A stretch of 64,000 nucleotides of DNA from UBA8828 sp964510855 (lineage in GTDB: Bacteria; Verrucomicrobiota; Verrucomicrobiia; Opitutales; UBA953). The position numbers were made by a program, and so were the translations under genes. The notes below the pieces were generated by a model, which was not told the DNA's origin, made no database searches, and was given only the letters and a program-made list of their open reading frames with translations. Below, one piece after another: positions 1 through 9,478 of the stretch. Location: the NCBI GenBank assembly GCA_964510855.1, contig CAZEDB010000007.1, forward strand, positions 12,076-76,075. The letters run 5' to 3'. The first letter of the stretch is position 1. Each line of letters opens with the position of its first letter.

Positions 1-1
1 C

Positions 2-640
2 TTGGAAACGGGTGCAACGCTCACGGTTAACGATGCTACCCAAGCCAATGTTACTTTGGCCGCGGGCTCGACGCTTAAGGGTGAAGGTACCATCGATACA
101 CTTATCCAATCCTCGGGCTCGATTCTCGCCCCCGGTAACTCCCCAGGTCTGTTAACCACCACAACCTTTGAGGCTGCGGGAGGTGCTATCTTAGAAGTCG
201 AGTTTTTCGATCCTACTGGCTTCTCGGGTTTAGGTTATGATGCAGTTTCGGCGACGAATCTTGATCTTTCGGACCTCGATCCTTCGAACCGTTACGTACT
301 CAAGCTCATCTCATTGTCGGGCCTACCCGATACTGAAGGTCCCCTGAATGGCTTCGATGCCTCGCAGACCTACGCCTTCGATGTCTTCACCTACGCAAAC
401 ATCATTCTGCCTGCGTCCTACAGTGGCGGTATCGCTGATCTCTTCACCATCGACCTCACTCGCTTCCAAGATCAGTCCGGTGTCTTTGTTACCCAAGGCT
501 TCACGCTTTCGGATACAGGCTCGGCACTGGTGCTGAACTACGCACCGATTCCTGAGCCTTCGACTTACGGCCTCATCTTGGGTGGCTTAGCCCTTGCCGG
601 AGCCGCCCTCCGTCGGCGCAAGCAGAAGACTGCAAAGTAA
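2..640 (+). CDS. PEP-CTERM surface protein, C-terminal part (5' end outside window)
   Basis: The reading frame is already open at the first bases, so the gene starts upstream of the window; the TTG at position 2 is not a credible start. The visible 212 residues begin with a beta-rich, Thr/Ser/Gly-rich stretch containing LAPGNSPGLLT, a motif typical of autotransporter-associated beta-strand (passenger) repeats. They end in a PEP-CTERM sorting signal: PIPEPSTYG, then a hydrophobic segment (LILGGLALAGAAL) and a basic tail (RRRKQKTAK). Family knowledge says such proteins are exported, cleaved by an exosortase and linked to surface or extracellular material. Function beyond this is unknown. It converges with lepA. 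Confidence 0.85.
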   Translation: METGATLTVNDATQANVTLAAGSTLKGEGTIDTLIQSSGSILAPGNSPGLLTTTTFEAAGGAILEVEFFDPTGFSGLGYDAVSATNLDLSDLDPSNRYVLKLISLSGLPDTEGPLNGFDASQTYAFDVFTYANIILPASYSGGIADLFTIDLTRFQDQSGVFVTQGFTLSDTGSALVLNYAPIPEPSTYGLILGGLALAGAALRRRKQKTAK

Positions 641-658
641 GGCGTCTGTCTAAGGTAG

Positions 659-679
659 GGTCGCCCCGCTGGGGCGACC
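659..679. terminator. Perfect 9-bp hairpin between convergent genes
   Basis: GGTCGCCCC and GGGGCGACC pair perfectly around the 3-base loop GCT, 18 bases after the stop of the PEP-CTERM gene and about 35 bases beyond the stop of lepA. A second small hairpin (698-713, GGCTAG/CTAGCC) abuts the lepA stop. Neither is followed by a T run on either strand, so a role as a bidirectional terminator or RNA 3' end protector is inference. Confidence 0.45.
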
Positions 680-713
680 TCAACCCTCCAACGGGCGGGC
701 TAGTTTACTAGCC

Positions 714-2513
714 TCAGTCTTCGTTTTTGAGAATCTTAATGAAGGCTTCCTGCGGGATAGAGACTTTGCCGATCTGCTTCATCCGCTTTTTGCCCTCTTT
801 TTGCTTTTCCAAAAGTTTACGCTTACGCGTGATATCACCGCCGTAACATTTAGCGGTTACATCCTTACCCACTGAACCAATGGTCTCGCGGGCAATGACT
901 TTGGCGCCAATGGCGGCCTGAATCGCAACCTTGAAGAGCTGGCGAGGTAAGAGATCTTTAAGTTTCTCGCAGAGCTGACGGCCTCGTCCTTCCGCTTTGG
1001 TGCGGTGAACAATACTGGAGAAGGCATCGACGGGATCTTGATTCACTAAGATATCCATCTTCACCAGATCTGAGATGACGTAGGGACCTATTTCGTAGTC
1101 CAATGAACCGTAACCACGGGTAATGGATTTAAGGCGGTCGTTAAAATCGACCAAGATTTCATTAAGCGGCAAGGTGCATACGAGCACGACGCGTTGGTCG
1201 TCGATGGTCTCGGTACGGTCGCAGGTTCCGCGCTTTTCTTGTACAAGGGCGAGCATATCGCCAATCGACGTCCCAGGGATGTGGATGCGGGCTTGAATGG
1301 TAGGTTCCTCAATGCTCGCGATAGCCGAAGGGTCAGGCATGAGCACGGGGTTGTCGACGATGTGGAGCTGGCCGTCGGCGGTGGTGACTTTGTAAACTAC
1401 CGAAGGGTAGGTTGAAATGATATCGAGGTCATACTCACGGCGCAGGCGCTCTTGCACGATTTCCATGTGGAGCAACCCGAGGAAGCCGCAGCGGAAGCCA
1501 AACCCGAGGGCAATCGACGATTCTGAAGTGTAAGTTAACGCCGCATCATTCATCGCCAGCTTGGAGAGCGAGACTTTGAGTTTTTCGTAGTCGGCGGTAT
1601 CGAGCGGGTAGATGCCACTAAAGACCATGGGCACGACTTCCTTAAAGCCTGGGACAGGTTCCTTGGCTGGTGCTTCAGAGAACGTTAGGGTATCGCCGAT
1701 TTTAACGTCATGCACATCGCGAATGTTGGTCACAATGTAACCAACTGAACCCGGGCCGAGCTCGCCCGTAGGTACCATCTTGGGGCAGAAGCGACCGACC
1801 TCTTTAATGGTCGTGCGCACGCCATTGGCGAGGAGCTGAATCGATTGGCCGGCTTTGAAGGTCCCTGAGAAAACGCGGACGTAGGTAATGACGCCTTTGT
1901 AGGTATCAAAGATTGAGTCAAAGATCAGCGCCCGGGCTTGGGGGTAGTCGGACCAGCGGGGCGGTGGGACGCGGCGAATCACCGCTTCTAAGATGTCAGT
2001 GATACCAATGCCGGCCTTGCCCGAAGCGAGTACGGCGTCATCCGCAGGGATAGCTAAGATATCTTCGACTTGGCGTTTGGCTTCTTCAACGCGCGCCGAA
2101 GGTAGGTCGATTTTATTGATAACCGGTACAATTTCTAAATTTTGCTGCTGAGCTAAGGTGGCATTGGCTACGGTTTGCGCCTCCACCCCTTGCGAAGCAT
2201 CAATCAACAAGACCGCTCCTTCACAGGCGGCGAGTGAGCGCGAGACTTCATAGGAGAAGTCGACGTGCCCTGGAGTATCGATGAGGTTGAGTTGATAGAC
2301 CTGACCATCCTTAGCGGTGTAGGCCATGGTCACGGGGTGACATTTAATGGTGATGCCTTTCTCACGCTCGAGGTCCATGGCATCTAAATGCTGGTCCTTC
2401 ATCTGCCGCATTTCGATGGTCTTGGTATGCTCCAAGAGACGATCCGACAGGGTGGTCTTCCCATGGTCGACGTGGGCAATGATGCAGAAGTTACGGATAC
2501 GCGGGTCGGACAC
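714..2513 (-). CDS. lepA: Elongation factor 4 (back-translocating GTPase LepA)
   Basis: This 599-residue protein has the usual EF4 length and architecture. The P-loop AHVDHGKTT is near residues 13-21, DTPGHVDF near 79-86 and NKID near 133, followed by EF-G-like domains and the LepA-specific C-terminal domain ending GKVSIPQEAFIKILKN. EF4 binds ribosomes and acts on stalled or mis-translocated complexes; GTP hydrolysis drives its cycle. The ATG start gives MSDPRIRNFCIIAHVDHGK, exactly where the family begins. It is the last gene of a minus-strand run (alaS, nadK, lepB, menD, lepA) and lies 112 bases downstream of menD. The neighbouring lepB repeats the lepA/lepB association seen in other bacteria, though menD separates them here. 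Confidence 0.97.
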   Translation of the reverse strand: MSDPRIRNFCIIAHVDHGKTTLSDRLLEHTKTIEMRQMKDQHLDAMDLEREKGITIKCHPVTMAYTAKDGQVYQLNLIDTPGHVDFSYEVSRSLAACEGAVLLIDASQGVEAQTVANATLAQQQNLEIVPVINKIDLPSARVEEAKRQVEDILAIPADDAVLASGKAGIGITDILEAVIRRVPPPRWSDYPQARALIFDSIFDTYKGVITYVRVFSGTFKAGQSIQLLANGVRTTIKEVGRFCPKMVPTGELGPGSVGYIVTNIRDVHDVKIGDTLTFSEAPAKEPVPGFKEVVPMVFSGIYPLDTADYEKLKVSLSKLAMNDAALTYTSESSIALGFGFRCGFLGLLHMEIVQERLRREYDLDIISTYPSVVYKVTTADGQLHIVDNPVLMPDPSAIASIEEPTIQARIHIPGTSIGDMLALVQEKRGTCDRTETIDDQRVVLVCTLPLNEILVDFNDRLKSITRGYGSLDYEIGPYVISDLVKMDILVNQDPVDAFSSIVHRTKAEGRGRQLCEKLKDLLPRQLFKVAIQAAIGAKVIARETIGSVGKDVTAKCYGGDITRKRKLLEKQKEGKKRMKQIGKVSIPQEAFIKILKNED

Positions 2514-2625
2514 GGGAATAGCTACTTGAGGGGAAGGGGAGGGGGAGAAAAGGTCAAGGGGAGAGGCACTTGATGTCCTCGACCCTCGGAAGCTGCCTAG
2601 GGTCTACTTTGCGAACCTAATAACC

Positions 2626-4326
2626 CTAACGCTTGAGACGGTAGGCACTATCCCGTTCGCGGTCGGTCGCGACTTCAAGTACCCGGATCCCTGGCCGGTC
2701 GAGATTTAGCTCACGTCGGAGATGGGCCCAGTCACGGATACCGACATGGGGCACGGCAAATGCACTACAGAGTTTAGCAATGCTCGCTCGCTGTTCGGTC
2801 CCCCAGAGACGCTCGAAATGCGGGGAGTCCGCCACCGGTAAATGGTTAAAGATACCTCCACCTGCATTATTGATGACGATGATGGTTAAGCGTCCGCGAA
2901 AACCTGCCGCCAGCAATAGGGCATTGCCATCGTGTAGGAAGGCAAGATCACCACAGAGCAAGGTGGTACGACGGCCATCCTTGGCTGCACCGATGGCCGT
3001 AGCTACGGTACCATCAATCCCATTCGCGCCCCGGTTGCAGAGAATTTCAGGACCTGGGCCGGCTGGACGCCAGTAAGTTTCCAGATCACGAATCGGCATC
3101 GACGAGCCAACGAGTAAGCGATCCTCGGCGCCTAAGGCTTCTTCCAACAGAGGCACGACACGACCTTCGAAAGGCCAAGTAACATGGGCATGCGCCTCAA
3201 GTCGTTTAACGGCAGCGCGCTCTGCTTTGGCCCAAGTCTTTTGCCAAGCGGTGGCGGACGCAGCTCCACCGGTCCCGCCGGGAATTAGACGCGCATCAAC
3301 TCGACTCCAGCGTGCGTGCGTGGGGTCAGTATTTTCTCCCGGCAGGCCGACTAAGAGGGTGGGCACATCGTGCTGCGCCAGCCAGTTGCGGAGAACTTTG
3401 CTGACCGGTAAGTCACCGATACGAATCACCGCATCGGGTCGTAAACTACGGGCGAGAGTGGCATCGCGTAAGATACGGTCATAACCGGTCACGACGCAGA
3501 GCTCTCCCGCAAGATCACCGCGTAAGGTGCCCGCTCCATCAACCAATACGGGCCAGCCCGTCAGGCCTGCGAGTTCGCGTACGGCGCGTGCAAAATGACT
3601 GCGCTCGGAGGGTGCGTGCGGCCCGACCGTAATCACGCCGCGACTCGCCTTGTCCAGTAAACGAAGCAGGGCGTTGGGTGTGACTTGGGGCTCAATCTTG
3701 ACGCTCGCGGTGAGCGTGCAGAAGGCGTCGAGTTCGAATCCTTTGGGTAGGCGGAAGCCGGCTAAAGCGACGTGCGGTGCGAGGGGGTCGCGAAACGGGA
3801 GATTCAGGTGTACCGGTCCGGCCAGCGGACCTTGCGCACGTTGCCAGGCGTCGACAAACGTTTGTCGCGCGTGACGTAGCAGCGTGAGGTCCGCTTCAGG
3901 AACGGCGGTTTCAGCCGACCAAACCGGATACGCACCGTAGATACCGTTTTGTCGAATGGTCTGACCTGAGCGACACTCACGGAGTTCGGGCGGACGGTCC
4001 GCAGTCAAGACGAGGAGCGGGACAGATGAGAGCCGCGCTTCCACCACGGCTGGAAGATAATTAGCCGCTGCCGTACCGGACGTACAAAGGAGAACCACTG
4101 GCCGTCGGGTCGCCTTAGCGATACCCAGGGCGTAGAAGCCCGCCGCCCGCTCATCAAGAGCCACCGTAAGGTCGATGCGCGTCTCGTCAGCTAGCGCGGT
4201 AGCTAAGGGGGTCGAACGGGAGCCGGGTGAGACCACGGCGTGAGTTAGACCTAGGTTAACCAGGGTGCGTGCCACCACCGCCCCCCAAAGGGCGTTAGGA
4301 TTAAGCAGGGCACGAGGGCGAGCCAT
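2626..4326 (-). CDS. menD: 2-succinyl-5-enolpyruvyl-6-hydroxy-3-cyclohexene-1-carboxylate synthase
   Basis: At 566 residues this is a full-length thiamine-diphosphate enzyme of the menaquinone pathway that joins isochorismate and 2-oxoglutarate with loss of CO2. The N-terminal motif VVSPGSRSTPLATAL (about residues 32-46) is the MenD signature, followed by LLCTSGTAAANYLPAVVEA. The C-terminal ThDP/Mg site reads GDLAFLHDGNALLLA followed by INNAGGGIFNHLPV. No other men gene is in the window, so this is an isolated pathway member. It indicates menaquinone as a respiratory quinone, an inference consistent with many Verrucomicrobiota. It lies between lepB (97 bases upstream) and lepA. Confidence 0.95.
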   Translation of the reverse strand: MARPRALLNPNALWGAVVARTLVNLGLTHAVVSPGSRSTPLATALADETRIDLTVALDERAAGFYALGIAKATRRPVVLLCTSGTAAANYLPAVVEARLSSVPLLVLTADRPPELRECRSGQTIRQNGIYGAYPVWSAETAVPEADLTLLRHARQTFVDAWQRAQGPLAGPVHLNLPFRDPLAPHVALAGFRLPKGFELDAFCTLTASVKIEPQVTPNALLRLLDKASRGVITVGPHAPSERSHFARAVRELAGLTGWPVLVDGAGTLRGDLAGELCVVTGYDRILRDATLARSLRPDAVIRIGDLPVSKVLRNWLAQHDVPTLLVGLPGENTDPTHARWSRVDARLIPGGTGGAASATAWQKTWAKAERAAVKRLEAHAHVTWPFEGRVVPLLEEALGAEDRLLVGSSMPIRDLETYWRPAGPGPEILCNRGANGIDGTVATAIGAAKDGRRTTLLCGDLAFLHDGNALLLAAGFRGRLTIIVINNAGGGIFNHLPVADSPHFERLWGTEQRASIAKLCSAFAVPHVGIRDWAHLRRELNLDRPGIRVLEVATDRERDSAYRLKR

Positions 4327-4423
4327 GGGTTGGACGGTAGGGTAAGGGGCTTAAGGGGCAAGCGGGATGGGTAATAGCCTCTACAAAGGCTAAGGCCTGC
4401 ATCGCCCGCTAACGGGGTAAAAC

Positions 4424-5743
4424 CTACTTCGCCAGACCCGCGCGGGCTGTAAAAGGGTATAAGATAAAGAAGGCAGGCCCAACCACATCGTTTTGGGGGA
4501 CTTCTCCCCAGCCGCGGGAGTCGTAACTGTTACTCGAGTTATCACCCATGGCGAAGTAACCCTCAGCGGAGAGGGTTCGGGCGCGCTCCAGGGGCATCGC
4601 GTCGGCAGGCGAGCAACGGGCCAGGTAGCCAAAATAGTTTTGGTCGGTAGCCTTGCGATTGTTGAGGTCGATGGGCGAACCTGGAGTAAAGTCAGGCTGA
4701 CCCGCGCGAATTAATTTACCGTCTACAACTTGTAGGGTGTCTCCGGGTAGACCTACCAAGCGTTTGATGTAGTACTGCTCACCCGCGCGATTGAGTTCGG
4801 CGATATTGCCGGTGCGAAAGACAAACGGATCGTTGATAGCGGGTGGTACGAAATGATAACGCATCTTATCCACAAAAAGCATATCGCCCGTGAGGATATC
4901 AAAGTTAACAATCGGCTGACCGGCGCGTACGGAAACGCCGGTACGAATATAGGTTTTGCCGCCAGCTACCAGCACACGACCCTCCGCTTCAGCCCGCGTC
5001 ATCGCCCGACGCCAGCGATCGGATTCTGAAAGCGCGAGGGCCGCTTCAGTGGGGAAGAAACTCCTTAGATAAACGCCGCGTAGGGTGAATTCATCGGGCA
5101 CTTGAATACCAACTTCTCCGCGATCTCCAATGCGAAGGGTATGAATTCGATCAATGCCGCGTAAAAGACCTGTTCCTAAAATGCCGGAATCGGGCACCTG
5201 CTTACCGGGAATCGGTTCCAGTCCAACCAAGGTATTCTGCACGGGAATGAGTACTTCGCCCGAAGTCGCACTTAAGGGGGCAATCGTTCGACTCCACTGC
5301 GTTACCTTGCCCCAAGCCCGTTCGGCAAAGCTTGGCACGGGGTCTGAAGGCGCCCGTACCTCAGCAGTCATCCCGTGGTAGGTGGGCCACATGGAGTTGG
5401 TGGGAATTTTGAAGGGCTGCAGGAAGAAACTGCGAATGCCGCCTGCAACGATGGCAGCTAAGACAATCATTTCGGTCCAATCCGTACCCACCGTCACGGG
5501 GTAAACTTTGCCGCCAATTTTACTGAGGTGGAGATGCACCGCTTCGCCTGCGGTGGCTAAGGTGTCAGGCGATAAGGGTCGCTCTTGCATCACCGCTTTA
5601 AGTTCCGCACGGACCTGACGCAACTGCGTGAGTTCGGCAGCGCTTAAGATATCTTGTCGGAGGGACTCCACTTTATCCGCCATTTCGAGCAGAGATTTTG
5701 CCTGCTTACGGAGGCCTCGGGTGCGATACCAGGAAACGAGCAT
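4424..5743 (-). CDS. lepB: Signal peptidase I, enlarged form
   Basis: This membrane-bound Ser/Lys protease removes signal peptides from exported proteins. A helical, probably coiled-coil N-terminus (residues 1-60) precedes a membrane segment (about 90-110). The catalytic Ser is S117 in KIPTNSMWPT, and the general base is K327 in YIKRLVGLPGD. The final box is GDNSSNSYDSRGWG. Ser and Lys are 210 residues apart, against about 55 in the E. coli enzyme, so roughly 150 extra residues are inserted between boxes B and D, giving a total of 439. All catalytic boxes are intact, so I read it as active. It would process the PEP-CTERM and outer-membrane proteins of this window. The start is ATG. Confidence 0.93.
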   Translation of the reverse strand: MLVSWYRTRGLRKQAKSLLEMADKVESLRQDILSAAELTQLRQVRAELKAVMQERPLSPDTLATAGEAVHLHLSKIGGKVYPVTVGTDWTEMIVLAAIVAGGIRSFFLQPFKIPTNSMWPTYHGMTAEVRAPSDPVPSFAERAWGKVTQWSRTIAPLSATSGEVLIPVQNTLVGLEPIPGKQVPDSGILGTGLLRGIDRIHTLRIGDRGEVGIQVPDEFTLRGVYLRSFFPTEAALALSESDRWRRAMTRAEAEGRVLVAGGKTYIRTGVSVRAGQPIVNFDILTGDMLFVDKMRYHFVPPAINDPFVFRTGNIAELNRAGEQYYIKRLVGLPGDTLQVVDGKLIRAGQPDFTPGSPIDLNNRKATDQNYFGYLARCSPADAMPLERARTLSAEGYFAMGDNSSNSYDSRGWGEVPQNDVVGPAFFILYPFTARAGLAK

Positions 5744-5836
5744 GGTAGGGCATTAAGCCTAAATCCAACTTGCCTAAAGCCTAAAGGCGTGGGGCTTAAA
5801 ACCGACCGAGCAAGCCGCTGCCTAAGTAGGCTTAAG

Positions 5837-6646
5837 TTAGGTCCAGCGCAACTTGGAGCGGAGGACGTCGAAATGGCTCAGGCCCTTAGGACGTAAGATA
5901 GCCAGCCGAACCTTGGCCGTGCGTACCATTAAGGGCAGGCGCGAGGAAGCATCGAGGGTTTCGCGGCCATCGACCGAAAGTCCCAGGGGTACCGCATCTA
6001 AGCTTTCGATGCGAATTTCAGCTTCAGACGAAAAGACTAAAGGTTGATTGGAAAGGCTATGGGCACAAAGCGGTGTTAGGGCGATGACTGCGGCATCCGG
6101 AGTAATCAAGGGTCCGCCCGCAGCTAAATTGTATGCCGAAGAACCAGTTGGGGTAGATACGATTAAACCATCGGCTCGGTAGGTATTAACCGGTTCGCCA
6201 TCAGCTAAGACCGCCAGCCGAGCCATGCGAAATACATCCCGGGTTTTAATCACGAGATCATTAAGCGCGAGGGCGGTTGATCCGTCAGCAAAGCGAACTT
6301 CAATTAAGGCCCGCTCTTCACGTCGACAGTTGCCCGCTAAGACTGAGCGCACACTCGCGGCCACGTCTTCCGCAGGGTAGGCAGCTAAGAAACCTAACTT
6401 GCCGCGATTGATACCAAAAAGAGGCACGCCTTCTTTAGCTGCCGCTTCGGCAACGCCGAGGAAGGTGCCATCGCCGCCGACCACACAGCAGGCCTCGGCG
6501 CCCTGTAACTTGGCTTGGACGATTGGCCAGCCCACGGATTGCACGGCTACGCCGGCTTCGGCTGCGGCACGCTCAATCTCTTGCACAATAGTCTCGGTAC
6601 CGGGTTTATCCCGATTAACGACCAAGGCGAGAGTGCGAATAGGCAC
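5837..6646 (-). CDS. nadK: NAD kinase
   Basis: This 269-residue protein phosphorylates NAD to NADP, the only route to NADP. The signature GGDGTFL is at residues 57-63, the substrate-binding motif reads LNDLVIKT, and the glycine-rich motif is STPTGSSAYNLAAGGP. These are the three diagnostic blocks of the ATP-NAD kinase family. The gene lies 54 bases downstream of alaS and 93 bases upstream of lepB on the same strand. The spacer to lepB contains several copies of GCCTAA-like words but no recognisable regulatory element. The ATG start gives MPIRTLALVVNRDKP, with the first beta strand where expected. Confidence 0.96.
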   Translation of the reverse strand: MPIRTLALVVNRDKPGTETIVQEIERAAAEAGVAVQSVGWPIVQAKLQGAEACCVVGGDGTFLGVAEAAAKEGVPLFGINRGKLGFLAAYPAEDVAASVRSVLAGNCRREERALIEVRFADGSTALALNDLVIKTRDVFRMARLAVLADGEPVNTYRADGLIVSTPTGSSAYNLAAGGPLITPDAAVIALTPLCAHSLSNQPLVFSSEAEIRIESLDAVPLGLSVDGRETLDASSRLPLMVRTAKVRLAILRPKGLSHFDVLRSKLRWT

Positions 6647-6700
6647 GTAGGCTATGCTGACCTTTTCTTAAGAAGGGGCGAGCCGGAAAACCCGTAAAGT

Positions 6701-9394
6701 TTAACCCCGACGTGCCGCCAATACCGCTTCCAGCTGGGTGCTGCTCGGTGCGCCGCCCATGGCAGACTCAGGCTTACCGCCGCCTTTGCCCCCGAGTGCG
6801 CCACAAAGTTCCGAGACGAGCTTGCCCGCGGATTGACCGGCTTTCACGGCGTCGACGCCGCAGTTGGCAACCAACGCCGCTTTGCCTTCAAGTGCCGCTC
6901 CTAAAACCACTACGGCTGCCGGACCAATTTTGCCCGCGACCTTTGCCCCGAGTTCGCGCAGCGAAGCGGTATCATCGGTTGTAACTAAAGCGGTCACGCA
7001 ACGTAAGCCGCCTTGATCCTTCGCGCTGGCGGCGAGGGAATGAGCGAGAGCTTCAGCATCGCGGTCGCGGAAGGTTTTAAGACGGCGTTCCAGTTCGCGT
7101 GTGGTGTCGAGCAGCTGCTCCACCCGCTTTACAATATCGTGCACCGGTGCCTGGGTTAATTGGGCGAGACTCTTGAGACGTTCGGCTTCCTCGCGTGCTT
7201 TGTCGTAGGCTACTAGGCCGGCTACGGCTTCGATACGGCGGACCCCCGCGGCAATCGCGCTCTCACCCGTGATGCGTAAAAGACCAATCTCGCCCGTGGA
7301 ACGAACGTGCGTCCCGGCGCAGAGTTCCATCGCATAGCCGTCGAGTTTGGCGGCGGTACCGCCGATTTGAACCACGCGCACGTTATCGCCATACTTGTCG
7401 CCGAAGAACTGCATGATGTCGGCCCGGCTCTTGACGGTGCTGTGTTTAACTTCGGTCCAGGTGACAGGCGCATTTTCTAGGATGCGTTCATTCACCAAGC
7501 GTTCGATGTCGCTAACTTGTCCGGGCGTGAGGGCGCCGCTATTAAAGTCGAAGGTTAATTTATCGGCAGCTACGGCCGAGCCCTTTTGCGTAGCCTCGGC
7601 ATGCACCACCTCGTGGAGTGCCCAGTGAATTAAGTGCGTGGCCGTGTGGTGGCGTGAAATCGCGCTGCGGCGAGCTTGATCAACCAGCAGGTTCACGGCT
7701 TGGCCGACTTCAGGTAAATCATCGCCCTCTAAAAAATGAATCCAGGTGGGCCCAGACTTTTGCGTATCCGCAATCCGCCAACTCCGACCGCCTTGAGTGA
7801 GAATACCGCTGTCGCCCACTTGGCCGCCCATTTCGGCGTAGAAGGTCGACTGTTCAGTGATGACGGCGCCTCGTCCTTTAAGCGTAAGTACTTGTGCTAC
7901 TTTCGTATCCACGGCGAGGTGGTCGTAACCGGTGAAGGTAGTCGGGTGTTCGGTGCCGACTTCTGAAAGGGTGATGACCGCTTTCTTTTGTGCGGCTCGG
8001 GCGCGGGCACGCTGCTCTTCCATGCGCGTCTCAAAGCCCGCGGTATCAATCGTTAGGCCGCGTTCGCGGGCCATGAGTTGGGTTAAGTCGAGCGGGAAAC
8101 CCTGTTCATCATAAAGCCGGAAAGCAAAAGCACCGTCGAGTTGGCCGCCCTTGGGGGCGCGGGAGGCTGCGTCTTCAAAGAGGGCGATACCTTTGTCGAG
8201 GGTACGGATAAACGCTTCTTCTTCGGTGCGGATAACTTCAGCGACGTGGGCTCGGCGGGTGCGAATTTCAGGGAAGGTGTCACCCATGGTGTCGGCGAGT
8301 ACGTCGACTAAACTGTAGAAGAAGGGTTTGGTTAAACCTAAGGTGCGGCCATAGCGTACGGCCCGACGGAGAATACGTCGCAACACATAATTTCGGTCGG
8401 TGTTGCCGGGTTGAATGCCATCGGCAATGGCAAAGGACAGGGTGCGAGCGTGGTCTGCAATCACGCGGAAGGCGACGTCATCACGTTCGGCGGGCGTGTC
8501 GCCTTGGCTTCCCGCTTTGGGCAAAGTGGAGCCATACTTTTTGCCGCTCAGGGTTTCGAGCTTACGGAAGAGCGGGGCAAAAATATCGGTTTCGTAATTT
8601 GAAATCACACCAGTGAAATCTTTAAAACCTTGGGTGCATTGAATGATGCCAGCCACGCGCTCAAAGCCCATGCCAGTATCAACGTGTTTGGCGGGTAAAG
8701 GGGAGAAGGTGCCGTCGGGGTTGGCGTTGAACTGGATGAAGACCAAATTCCAAATTTCCATGCAACGGGCATCGCTCCCATTCACGAGTTTACCTTGAGT
8801 GTCGCCCTCAGGTGTGAGGTCGACGTGAAGCTCGGTGCAAGGGCCACAAGGACCTGTCTCACCCATCATCCAGAAGTTATCCTTCTTATTACCGTTGACG
8901 ATGTGGACTGCAGGGTCGAGGCCAACGGAACGGAACTTTGCTGCCCAAGCATCCCAAGCCTCTTGATCAAACTCCGCAGGATCGCCTTTGGCTTTATCGG
9001 GTGAATAAACCGTAGCGTAAAGCCGTCGTGGCGGGAATTTCCAAACTTGGGTAATTAACTCCCAGGCGTAATCAATTGCTTCGGCTTTGAAGTAATCACC
9101 GAACGACCAATTCCCTAACATCTCAAAGAAGGTATGGTGGTAGGTATCGAGCCCAACATCTTCGAGGTCGTTATGCTTACCTCCCGCGCGAATGCATTTT
9201 TGCGTATCAGCGGCACGACCTGGGGTGTAAGGGCACTTAGTTTGCCCGAGGAAAATGGGCACGAATTGGTTCATCCCTGCATTAGTGAAAAGCAGGTTGG
9301 GGGAGTCTGGCATCAGGCTCGAAGAGGCCACGATGCTGTGTTGCTTCGAGCGGAAGAACTCGAGGAAGGACTGGCGGATTTGAGCGGAAGTCAT
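6701..9394 (-). CDS. alaS: Alanine--tRNA ligase
   Basis: At 897 residues this is a full-length class II alanyl-tRNA synthetase. The N-terminal catalytic domain contains the opening FLEFFRSKQHSIVASSSL and GETGPCGPCTELH. The editing domain carries the zinc motif HHTATHLIH and the downstream CAGTHVRSTGEIG. The C-Ala domain ends with a glycine-rich GGKGGGKPESAMGG. It charges tRNA(Ala) and hydrolyses Ser-tRNA(Ala) and Gly-tRNA(Ala). It is the first gene of the minus-strand run, and its start (MTSAQIRQSFLEFF) faces the repeat-rich intergenic region at 9395-9918, which must hold its promoter. Confidence 0.97.
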   Translation of the reverse strand: MTSAQIRQSFLEFFRSKQHSIVASSSLMPDSPNLLFTNAGMNQFVPIFLGQTKCPYTPGRAADTQKCIRAGGKHNDLEDVGLDTYHHTFFEMLGNWSFGDYFKAEAIDYAWELITQVWKFPPRRLYATVYSPDKAKGDPAEFDQEAWDAWAAKFRSVGLDPAVHIVNGNKKDNFWMMGETGPCGPCTELHVDLTPEGDTQGKLVNGSDARCMEIWNLVFIQFNANPDGTFSPLPAKHVDTGMGFERVAGIIQCTQGFKDFTGVISNYETDIFAPLFRKLETLSGKKYGSTLPKAGSQGDTPAERDDVAFRVIADHARTLSFAIADGIQPGNTDRNYVLRRILRRAVRYGRTLGLTKPFFYSLVDVLADTMGDTFPEIRTRRAHVAEVIRTEEEAFIRTLDKGIALFEDAASRAPKGGQLDGAFAFRLYDEQGFPLDLTQLMARERGLTIDTAGFETRMEEQRARARAAQKKAVITLSEVGTEHPTTFTGYDHLAVDTKVAQVLTLKGRGAVITEQSTFYAEMGGQVGDSGILTQGGRSWRIADTQKSGPTWIHFLEGDDLPEVGQAVNLLVDQARRSAISRHHTATHLIHWALHEVVHAEATQKGSAVAADKLTFDFNSGALTPGQVSDIERLVNERILENAPVTWTEVKHSTVKSRADIMQFFGDKYGDNVRVVQIGGTAAKLDGYAMELCAGTHVRSTGEIGLLRITGESAIAAGVRRIEAVAGLVAYDKAREEAERLKSLAQLTQAPVHDIVKRVEQLLDTTRELERRLKTFRDRDAEALAHSLAASAKDQGGLRCVTALVTTDDTASLRELGAKVAGKIGPAAVVVLGAALEGKAALVANCGVDAVKAGQSAGKLVSELCGALGGKGGGKPESAMGGAPSSTQLEAVLAARRG

Positions 9395-9414
9395 TGAGAA
9401 GGGGGGCAGAAGCA

Positions 9415-9442
9415 GTAGAAAGTAGAAGGTAGAAGGTAGAAA
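9415..9442 (+). repeat. Heptamer array GTAGAAR x4
   Basis: Four perfect-period 7-bp units: GTAGAAA, GTAGAAG, GTAGAAG, GTAGAAA. Only the seventh base varies, and always as a purine. The same family recurs at 14909-14936 on this strand and at 15158-15185 on the other strand, with two further units at 9533-9546. Confidence 0.9.
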
Positions 9443-9447
9443 GGGGG

Positions 9448-9475
9448 CGAAGAACGAAAAACGAAGAACGAAAAG
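9448..9475 (+). repeat. Heptamer array CGAARAA x4
   Basis: Four 7-bp units: CGAAGAA, CGAAAAA, CGAAGAA, CGAAAAG. It begins five bases after the GTAGAAR array ends. This family was seen only once in the window. Confidence 0.88.
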
Positions 9476-9478
9476 GGA

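Noticed and set aside
5744..5836. Repeated GCCTAA words between nadK and lepB as a regulatory repeat
   Set aside because: Spacing is irregular, and CTAA/TTAG words are common in spacers of this genome.
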